64,000 nucleotides of DNA from NCBI GenBank assembly GCA_040901795.1, contig JBBDYH010000123.1, positions 21,405 to 85,404 of the forward strand, in the 5' to 3' direction. Below, in pieces: positions 35,171 to 42,064 of this stretch (the first letter of the stretch is position 1; the number at the start of each line of letters is the position of its first letter). This DNA comes from JBBDYH01 sp040901795. Lineage in GTDB: Bacteria; Planctomycetota; Planctomycetia; Pirellulales; JALHPA01. Below the pieces are notes generated by a model, which was not told where the DNA came from, searched no databases, and worked only from the letters and a program-made list of their open reading frames with translations. The position numbers were made by a program, and so were the translations under genes.

Positions 35171-35653
35171 TCACCGCCGGGCCGCGTAGAGTTCCGCGAA
35201 TTCGAGCACCCAGGCGTCGACCAGCTCCTCGAATCGCTCGAGATCGACTTCATTGAGCAACTGGTAGTGGGAGCGGTTGAAGACTTCCTTGTTGCGAATT
35301 GCACCGCGGGCGGTAATTTCCAGAACCTTCGCAGTCGTGAATGGCCGGACAGCGATCTCCAGGCGGCTGAAAACGTTGCCGCGGCGCGCGGCGCCGAAGT
35401 CCGCGTCGTCGCGATTCACAGCAGCACCCCAGCCGCGGTCGCTGGTCACTCGCTCGAACTGAAAGCCGGGCAGGTGTCCCGGCAGCCGCGCCAGACAGCG
35501 CTCGACGTGTTCAGAGAGCTGCAACCGGTATTGGGAATGGAGCCGGCGGAGTTGCTCCTCATTCATCGCCTCCGTCCGCGCCGCCTGCTCTTTGTTCTCG
35601 GCGATTTTTCCGCCGCGGTCGATGGCTCGTTGTAATCGCTCGTCGAAGTTCAT
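35171..35653 (-). CDS. Hypothetical protein downstream of tex
   Basis: 160 residues from the ATG at 35653, 16 bases after the tex stop codon, so co-transcribed. The first ~70 residues are charged, helical and probably coiled coil (MNFDERLQRAIDRGGKIAE, QYRLQLSEHVERCLARLPG). The rest looks like an alpha/beta fold (FSRLEIAVRPFTTAKVLEIT, LERFEELVDAWVLEFAELYA). No family recognised. Its 3' end is partly duplicated on the far side of a repeat. Confidence 0.72.
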   Translation of the reverse strand: MNFDERLQRAIDRGGKIAENKEQAARTEAMNEEQLRRLHSQYRLQLSEHVERCLARLPGHLPGFQFERVTSDRGWGAAVNRDDADFGAARRGNVFSRLEIAVRPFTTAKVLEITARGAIRNKEVFNRSHYQLLNEVDLERFEELVDAWVLEFAELYAARR

Positions 35654-35669
35654 GAGAGCACGCCAGCAC

Positions 35670-38600
35670 TCACGGCGTGGAGGTTTGACCCGCCTGAGCC
35701 TCTGCGACCGACTCCGACGCCGGCTCACCGTTGGCGGCGCCTGGAGGGGTAGATGATGCGACCAGAGACGACTGCTGTGGTTCGGATCGTGTCGCATCTG
35801 CCGTCGACGACGCTGGCGACGCCTGTGACACCGGCGACGTTGAGGCCGCAGTGGTTTGTGCCGAGTCGATTTCGGCGGGCGTCGTAGGCCGTCCGGCGGT
35901 ATCGGCCGCCGTAGCCACGTCTTGCTTCTCTTTTTGCTGCTCGCCCGACTCGGGGCTTTGCTTAACCTTGACGAACTGCATCAGGTCGCCAAACGTACGC
36001 ATCGGCTCTTTGCCTTCGATCATCTTTTTGGTGATCGGGGGCAACGGCTTGGCGGGCGGCTTTGGTCGATGTTGAAAGGGGCGCCCTTGACCGCCTTCCG
36101 AGCCGCCTCGCGATCGTCCGCCGTCCCCCCTCCCGCCGCCGTAAGGACGAAGATGCGCAGGTGGAGCACCGCGTCGACCGCCGCGATCACCCTGCTGCGG
36201 ACGCCCTTGCGGTGGCCCGCCTGGAGCTGGCTGCGGCCGTGGCGGTCGCCCTTCAGTGCCCGCGGGCCGCGGCGGTCGCGCGCCGCCTTGCTGCTCGGTA
36301 TGCGGCCGCGGAGGACGTCCTTCGCCCGCGGCGGCCGGTTGTCCTGGCGGCCGACGTTCCGGTTTGCCGCGGCGGAAATGCGGCTCGGGCTTTTTCGTGC
36401 CCGGCGGTATCATGGTCAGCGACACGCGACGCCGGCTCTTGTCGATTTCCAGCACCCAGACCTTGACGATGTCGCCCACCGACACAACGTCGTGCGGATC
36501 GCGCACATAGCGATTGGCGAGCTGGCTGACATGCACCAGACCGCTGTCGTGCAGCCCGATATCGACGAAGGCGCCAAAATCGACCACGTTGAGCACTGAA
36601 CCGGAAAGCTCCATGCCCGGCTGCAGATCTTCGAGTTTGAGGATGCCGCGCTTAAAGATCGGCTCGGGAAGGTCCTCGCGCGGGTCGCGGCCGGGGCGCG
36701 CGAACTGGCTGACGATGTCACCCAGCGTCATCTGGCCCACCTGCAACTCGTCGGCAAGCGTCCTGGTGTCGAGCGCCTTGACCTGTTCGCCCAGTTCGGC
36801 TGCCGTTTCCTTGTTGCTCAGATCAACTTCCGACCGGCCAATGCGGTTCAGGACCTTGTGGGCGACTTCGTAACTCTCAGGATGAATCCACGTGCCGTCG
36901 AGCGGTTGTTCCCCGCCTGTGAGCTTCAAGAAGCCGGCGGCCTGCACAAAAGTTGCTTCGCCGAAGCCGGGCACTTCCTTGAGTTGGTCGCGCCGCTGAA
37001 AGGGCCCGTTTTTCGTCCGATAGTCGTACAGCCGCCGCGCGGTAAGCTGGTTGAGACCGGATACATAGCGCAGCAGCGCGGGACTGGCGGTATTCAGATC
37101 AACGCCGACATAGTTGACGCAAGATTCGACCACGGCGTCCAAGGACGTGCGCAAGTGTTTGGCCTTCACGTCGTGCTGGTACAGTCCCACGCCGATGTTC
37201 GCCGGGTCGATCTTGACCAGCTCACTCAGCGGATCTTGCAGACGGCGGCCGATAGAAATGGCGCCGCGCAATGTGGCGTCGTATTGCGGCAGCTCTTCGC
37301 GACCGAGTGGGCTGGTGGAATAAACACTCGCGCCGGCCTCGTTGACGATCACATACGCCGCCCCTTCGTCCTTCAGGTCGGTCGAGAGGATGTCGGCCAC
37401 AAACTCTTCGGTTTCGCGGCAGGCGGTGCCATTGCCAATCGCCAGAACCTTGACGCTGTGATTGCGGATCAGCTCGATCAGTCGGGCGCGCGCCTCCTGC
37501 TTTCGTTCAGCTTTGCCGATCAAATGCACCACCACATGATCGAGCAGGTTGCCAAACTCGTCGAGGATCGCGACCTTGCAACCGCTCTTGAAACCCGGAT
37601 CGAGCGCCATCACGCGGCGGCCGCGAACCGGCGGCTGCAGCAGCAGATTCCGCAGGTTCTTGGCAAAGACCTCGACAGCATGAGTCTCGGCGTTCTCGGT
37701 AAGCTCGCGGCGAATCTCGCGTTCCAGGCTCGGAATGACGAGCCGCTGGAGCGCATCGCGGGCACAGCCACGCAGGAACTCCGCGTGTGGATGGTCCTGG
37801 GCGATTAGCATCTCCTCGGCCACGCGCGTCATCTCCGCGGTGTCCGACTCGATTTTCACGCGGAGGATCTTTGCCCGCTCGCCGCGGTTGATGGCCAGAA
37901 TGCGGTGTGGAGGGATGCGCGAAAGCTGTTCTTGGTAGCTGAAGTAATCGCGGAACTCGTGGCTGAGCCGGTCCTGCTGTTTGGCTTTTTTCGCTTCGCG
38001 CTCGCGGCGCGCGGCCTCTTTGCGCGAGACGGACGCCGCCAGCGGCGCGCCTGTCGCGGCATGCGCGACTCCGCCGGGTGGCGCTGCGCGCGATGGATCC
38101 AAAGTCGTTTCTAGCGCCGTCTGCACGCTTTCACCCGCTGGTCCGGCGGCCACGGCGCCGGCATCGCCGGGCTGCACGGTCTCGGAGAGCGCCTCGGCCA
38201 AGGGTGTCGTTGATGGACTTGCCGGTTCGGCGGTTGTCGTACTCGGATCGAATGGAGCTTCTGTCGCAATCGGAGTTGGCTCTGCGGCAGATTCCACCGC
38301 TGGTGGCAACGCCGCTTCTGCCGACTCACCGACGTCGCCCGTGGCGTGCGACTCCTCGACCGACGGCGACGGAGCGATTGCGCCGTCTGCCAGAGGAGTT
38401 GTTTGCGGAGCCGTTGTATCTGTGACAGCTTCTCTGTCCGAAGACACGCTCGGCGGCTGTGACTTGTCCGGCGCGGCAGACGGCTGCACCGCCGAAACGC
38501 CGCGCAGCTCCTGCGATTTCTTGTTTTTCTCTTCCGGCTCGATCCGCGTGCTCACCAGCTTGCCGGATTTCTTGAGAATTTTCCGCAGCCGGTCGCGGAG

Positions 38601-39137
38601 ATCCGCCCGCTCGCTGAAATCTTCCGCCAGGATGTGACCCACACCCAACAGCGCATCGGCCGCAGTATGGACCTGTTTGTCCGGGTTGACGAAGTCGCGC
38701 GCCCGCGCGTCGAGATCCAGCGCGGTTGGGCTGGCGCTGGCGATCTCCGCGGCCAACGGCTCGAGCTGCCGTTCGCGCGCCAATGTGGCGAGCGATTGCT
38801 TCTTCGGCTTGAAGGGCAGATACAGATCTTCAAGCCGCTTGGTGCTATCGGCGTCGTGGATTGCCTTGGCCAGGTCCGGCGTCAGCTTGCCCTGGCTGTC
38901 GATCGAACGCAGGATCGTCTGCTTGCGCTCGGCCAGCATCCGCAGCCTGGCGACGCGCGCCTCGACGTGCCGGATTTGCTCTTCGTCCAAGCCACCGGTC
39001 TGATCCTTACGGTATCGTGTGACGAAGGGGACGGTATTGCCCGCATCCAACAAACGCACGACAGTCTCGACGCTCGCCAGCGGCAGAGACAGGCCATGGG
39101 CCACGGGCGCAAGATCGATAGTAGTGGTAAAGCCCAT
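35670..39137 (-). CDS. tex: Tex-family RNA-binding transcription accessory protein, with two large extensions
   Basis: 1155 residues against ~770-800 for usual Tex. The N-terminal domain is normal (VPFVTRYRKDQTGGLDEEQI). A low-complexity Ala/Pro/Thr/Ser/Glu insert of ~150 residues (about 218-370) splits it from the RNaseH-like YqgF domain (VMALDPGFKSGCKV, ~512). Helix-hairpin-helix (LYDYRTKNGPFQRRDQLKEV) and S1 domain (SGSVLNVVDFGAFVDIGLHD, ~835-905) follow. The last ~245 residues are first Pro/Gly/Arg-rich then Ala/Ser/Thr-rich, apart from a short TKKMIEGKEPMRTFGDLMQF block. Tex acts in RNA binding and transcription; the Arg/Gly tail would add RNA affinity. It is first in an operon with the hypothetical gene. 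Confidence 0.9.
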   Translation of the reverse strand: MGFTTTIDLAPVAHGLSLPLASVETVVRLLDAGNTVPFVTRYRKDQTGGLDEEQIRHVEARVARLRMLAERKQTILRSIDSQGKLTPDLAKAIHDADSTKRLEDLYLPFKPKKQSLATLARERQLEPLAAEIASASPTALDLDARARDFVNPDKQVHTAADALLGVGHILAEDFSERADLRDRLRKILKKSGKLVSTRIEPEEKNKKSQELRGVSAVQPSAAPDKSQPPSVSSDREAVTDTTAPQTTPLADGAIAPSPSVEESHATGDVGESAEAALPPAVESAAEPTPIATEAPFDPSTTTAEPASPSTTPLAEALSETVQPGDAGAVAAGPAGESVQTALETTLDPSRAAPPGGVAHAATGAPLAASVSRKEAARREREAKKAKQQDRLSHEFRDYFSYQEQLSRIPPHRILAINRGERAKILRVKIESDTAEMTRVAEEMLIAQDHPHAEFLRGCARDALQRLVIPSLEREIRRELTENAETHAVEVFAKNLRNLLLQPPVRGRRVMALDPGFKSGCKVAILDEFGNLLDHVVVHLIGKAERKQEARARLIELIRNHSVKVLAIGNGTACRETEEFVADILSTDLKDEGAAYVIVNEAGASVYSTSPLGREELPQYDATLRGAISIGRRLQDPLSELVKIDPANIGVGLYQHDVKAKHLRTSLDAVVESCVNYVGVDLNTASPALLRYVSGLNQLTARRLYDYRTKNGPFQRRDQLKEVPGFGEATFVQAAGFLKLTGGEQPLDGTWIHPESYEVAHKVLNRIGRSEVDLSNKETAAELGEQVKALDTRTLADELQVGQMTLGDIVSQFARPGRDPREDLPEPIFKRGILKLEDLQPGMELSGSVLNVVDFGAFVDIGLHDSGLVHVSQLANRYVRDPHDVVSVGDIVKVWVLEIDKSRRRVSLTMIPPGTKKPEPHFRRGKPERRPPGQPAAAGEGRPPRPHTEQQGGARPPRPAGTEGRPPRPQPAPGGPPQGRPQQGDRGGRRGAPPAHLRPYGGGRGDGGRSRGGSEGGQGRPFQHRPKPPAKPLPPITKKMIEGKEPMRTFGDLMQFVKVKQSPESGEQQKEKQDVATAADTAGRPTTPAEIDSAQTTAASTSPVSQASPASSTADATRSEPQQSSLVASSTPPGAANGEPASESVAEAQAGQTSTP

Positions 39138-39492
39138 GCCGCACGTGATAACCAGATCCTCGGTGTCACTGCGAAGGCGCCCTCTGGGGCACGATGCCGA
39201 AGATCGACCGAAAGCCGGAAAGATTGCTCGTGGTTCGACTTAGTTCCTGATCCGGCAATCTACGCCGAGTGATAGCGCGTTGTCAAGAATCGCTGCTAGC
39301 ATGCCCTGGCCGAAAAAAACCGCACGCCCAGACAAATAGAGCAAACCTGCACCACTCCGGCTGCCGATACCAACGGACAAGCAACAGGGTGGGCTGTACT
39401 GCGCATGCCGGCGACGGCCTGCGCACCCGTGCAGGGGTGAACCGCTTGCGGAACGTCTGCCGGGCGAGTCTCTCGACGTAAGGAAGCGTGCC
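39138..39492. other. Intergenic region
   Basis: Divergent spacer between tex and the small conserved gene. No gene, repeat or clear promoter recognised. AAGGAA near 39480 is the ribosome site of the next gene. Confidence 0.45.
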
Positions 39493-39735
39493 ATGCGAAG
39501 TCGGCTGCGAGTTTATTACGGCCCCTCTTCTGAATCGCGCGTCAACACGGTCACGTCCCGCAATCGTAACGAGACGGTGACCATCCCCCTCGGCGAAGTC
39601 CTGCCCATGCTGGCCGACGCGGTGCAAAGCAACCGCACCTGGCTGGGTGATTTCACCAACGACGACGTGACGATCTCCAGCGACCTGTACGAAGTGATTT
39701 TGGCGTACCAGCACTATCGGCGGCCGTCGGCTTGA
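39493..39735 (+). CDS. Small conserved planctomycete protein
   Basis: 80 residues: beta-rich start (SRLRVYYGPSS, NETVTIPLGEVLPMLADAV) and an acidic-aromatic end (WLGDFTNDDVTISSDLYEV, LAYQHYRRPSA). The ordered composition, the AAGGAA site before the ATG and my recollection of similar small proteins in other planctomycetes support a real gene. No function is known. A stem-loop repeat follows its stop codon after nine bases. Confidence 0.78.
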   Translation: MRSRLRVYYGPSSESRVNTVTSRNRNETVTIPLGEVLPMLADAVQSNRTWLGDFTNDDVTISSDLYEVILAYQHYRRPSA

Positions 39736-40109
39736 TAGGGTTCAGGTTGGAGTTCAGCCTTTAGGCTGTGCCGACCCGCCGCGGCGGGAACTCCAACGTC
39801 GGGGTTCAGGGTCTGGCCTGCCACGAGTTAATTCGAGTGGGGTCCAGTAGCCGTAGTGGACCGTCGAACCGAATTGGTGGGCCACGCTGAACCGGAGTAG
39901 CCCCGGAGGGGCGACATTCTGTAGCGGGGGCGCGAGCCCCCGGAATCGGTCGGCGCGAAAGTTACGAAGCCCCGTAGGGGCGGCATTGTTTTGACAGCCG
40001 CCGTATCTTTCGTTGGCTTTCGCCATTGACTGGTCAACTAGCGCCGTCAACCGGGGCCATTCTTGCCTTTCGGCTACATAGCCGCTTGGACTATACTTGC
40101 GCAGAATTC
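39736..40109. repeat. Repeat-rich intergenic region
   Basis: Holds stem-loop repeat copy 4 (39745-39768, stem CAGCC-TTTA-GGCTG) with a reversed half (GGAACTCCAAC, to about 39799). A second repeat family at ~39895-39992 is built of AGCCCCGGAGGGGCGACATT-type palindromes with one GTAGCGGGGGCGCGAGCCCC unit between. An open frame across it on the minus strand is repeat sequence, not a gene. Confidence 0.7.
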
Positions 40110-40162
40110 GTAGCCGAACTCGCCAGAGTTCGGGAATGCCTGAATTCTGGCGAATCAGCTAC
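40110..40162. repeat. 53-bp inverted repeat in the leader of the LOG-family gene
   Basis: Begins GTAGCCGAACTCGCCAGAG and ends CTGGCGAATCAGCTAC, giving an imperfect long hairpin related to the one at 32127-32180. A TATACTT lies 11 bases before it and the GTG start 37 bases after it. Confidence 0.72.
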
Positions 40163-40199
40163 ACCCTCCAATGTCCTGAACCTTGTTTGCCGACGAGTC

Positions 40200-41321
40200 G
40201 TGTCCGAAGTTAACACCGCGCACCTGATCGATCCCGAGCCGGATCCCGAGTCCGATGGACTCGCGCCGGTCGCCGCGGCGACTCGCGCGAACAACGCCGA
40301 CTTGATCACGCAGATCAAGGAATCGGCCGACAAGCTCGCCCACGATCAGACCACGCGGGGCGATCTGAAGATTCTCAGCCGCACGCTCCGCGAGCTCCGC
40401 TACGCCTTCAAGGTCTTTCGCCCGTACCGCTCGAAGCGGAAGGTGACGATGTTCGGTTCGGCGCGGACTCCCTCCGGCCATCCGTACTACGATCAGGCAG
40501 TCGAGTTCGGACGCGCCATGGCGGAGCTCGGCTGGCTGATCGTCACCGGCGCTTCCAGCGGCATCATGGAGGCGGGCCACGTCGGCGCCGGCCGCGAGAG
40601 CTCGATGGGTATCAACATCATGCTCCCCTTCGAGCAGGGCTCAAACGCGATCATCGCCGGCGATCCGAAGCTGGTGCACATGAAGTACTTCTTCACGCGG
40701 AAGCTGATGTTCGTCAAGGAGTGCGACGCCTTGTGCCTTTGCCCCGGCGGCTTTGGCACGCTCGACGAAGCGACCGAAGTGCTCACGCTGCTGCAAACCG
40801 GCAAGCGCGACCTGGTGCCGGTGGTCTTTCTCGATTCCCCCGGTGGCGACTTCTGGGATTTATTTCAGAAGTTCATCCAAGACCGCTTGTTGGCCCGCGG
40901 CATGATTTCGCCGGAAGATCAGTCGCTGTATCTGATGACCGACAGCTTACAGGCGGCGGTGCAGGAGATCGTCGGCTTCTATCGCATTTACCACAGCATG
41001 CGGTATGTGCGCGACGAACTGGTGTTTCGCCTGACGCAGAAGCCTTCCGCGGAGCTCGTCGAGCGGATCAACGAAAACTTCGCCGACGTTTTGGCGGCCG
41101 GCAAGTTTATCGCGAGCGAGGCTCTCCGCGAGGAACAGGACGAGCCAGCGCTCATCGCGCTGCCGCGCCTGGTGTTTCACTTCGACCGCCGCAGCCTCGG
41201 CCGGCTCCGACAGCTCGTCGATTTCATCAACCGCGAGTCCCCCGCCACGCCGCCTTTGCCTGGCGTTGGCGCCAATCACCAGCCGATTCTCAAACCGCCC
41301 GCCCAGAACAACCGCCGTTGA
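40200..41321 (+). CDS. LOG-family protein (TIGR00730-like, phosphoribohydrolase fold)
   Basis: 373 residues from the GTG at 40200. The frame extends upstream through the inverted repeat at 40110-40162, which I do not count as coding. The nucleotide-binding motif is present as CPGGFGTLDEATEVL, with GASSGIMEAGHVGA and MFGSARTP before it. This family includes LONELY GUY cytokinin-activating enzymes and nucleotide 5'-monophosphate nucleosidases. An N-terminal helical part of ~80 residues and a C-terminal part of ~90 residues (VFRLTQKPSAELVERINENF) exceed the usual core of ~180-200 residues. Confidence 0.85.
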   Translation: MSEVNTAHLIDPEPDPESDGLAPVAAATRANNADLITQIKESADKLAHDQTTRGDLKILSRTLRELRYAFKVFRPYRSKRKVTMFGSARTPSGHPYYDQAVEFGRAMAELGWLIVTGASSGIMEAGHVGAGRESSMGINIMLPFEQGSNAIIAGDPKLVHMKYFFTRKLMFVKECDALCLCPGGFGTLDEATEVLTLLQTGKRDLVPVVFLDSPGGDFWDLFQKFIQDRLLARGMISPEDQSLYLMTDSLQAAVQEIVGFYRIYHSMRYVRDELVFRLTQKPSAELVERINENFADVLAAGKFIASEALREEQDEPALIALPRLVFHFDRRSLGRLRQLVDFINRESPATPPLPGVGANHQPILKPPAQNNRR

Positions 41322-42018
41322 GGCCCGGGTGCCACTCGCCGCGGCGAGTGTTTGGCCCGGTGTCTGGTGGCCTGGTGTCTGGTGGCCTGATGAGGAGGAG
41401 GGTTCGAGGTTCCAGGTAAAGGTTCAAGGTAAAGGTTCAAGGTTCAAGGTTCAAGGTTCAAGGTTCAAGGTTCGGGGTTCGGGGTGGCTGGTGGGGCGAT
41501 TTATTTCCTTTTTTCCATTTTTGTACCGGGTCGTGCAGCGCGCGCCATTACTTGCACTTTGGTGAATTAATCGGGCGTTTGCGAGTGCGTCGGATCGACA
41601 TAAGGCGTTTTGCATTTTGGGGTTGGACGAGTTGGTCATGGATGGAATGGGTCGATTTATTTCGTTTCGCACGTGTTCGGTGCGCGGTACAAAAAACGGA
41701 TGCGGGCGGCGGAAGGCGCGGCCTACGGCCGCAACCAAAAGTTGAATTGAACCACGGAGCCACGGAGGGGTCTCTAAGGAAGCCCAGGTCGCCGCTGCCT
41801 GCCCGCCGCGGCGGGGCGACTCGCGGTGGCGAGAATCCAGTAAATGATGGTCAGCCGATTCGAGCTTCCTGCCTTCTTGGCTTCTTGATAGCGCCCTGCC
41901 GCCGTATTGCGTCCGTTCCTCTGTGATTTATAATCATGCGTACACCATAGCACAACCGGTGGCACACTTTCAAGTGCCTACTCGAAAAAAGACCGACATG
42001 GGGCAAGCGCTAAAACAT
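41322..42018. repeat. Intergenic region with tandem repeats
   Basis: GGTGTCTGGTGGCCT is present in tandem at ~41358-41390. About ten tandem units of the heptamer GGTTCAA and variants fill ~41401-41488. Further on, GAACCACGGAGCCACGGAGG (41749-41768) may be another dispersed repeat. No gene seen. Confidence 0.65.
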
Positions 42019-42048
42019 GGCCCCACCCGCACGAGGCGGGCGGTGGCC
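42019..42048. terminator. GC-rich hairpin after the PEP-CTERM/HAF gene
   Basis: GGCCCCACCCGC and GCGGGCGGTGGCC form a strong imperfect hairpin 17 bases after the stop codon of the leftward gene ending at 42065. No poly-T run follows, so termination is only likely. Confidence 0.45.
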
Positions 42049-42064
42049 TGACGTGAATCTTTGG

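Noticed and set aside
36858..37808. A 316-codon rightward frame opposite tex
   Set aside because: Antisense shadow of the conserved Tex core, no domain of its own.
39754..40050. A leftward open frame between the small protein and the LOG gene
   Set aside because: Consists almost entirely of palindromic repeats (AGCCCCGGAGGGGC type).
40026..40199. 5' extension of the LOG-family frame
   Set aside because: It would translate the 53-bp inverted repeat; the GTG at 40200 follows the repeat and begins the protein-like part.
41401..41488. Possible CRISPR array
   Set aside because: Units are contiguous heptamers without spacers, and no cas genes are present.
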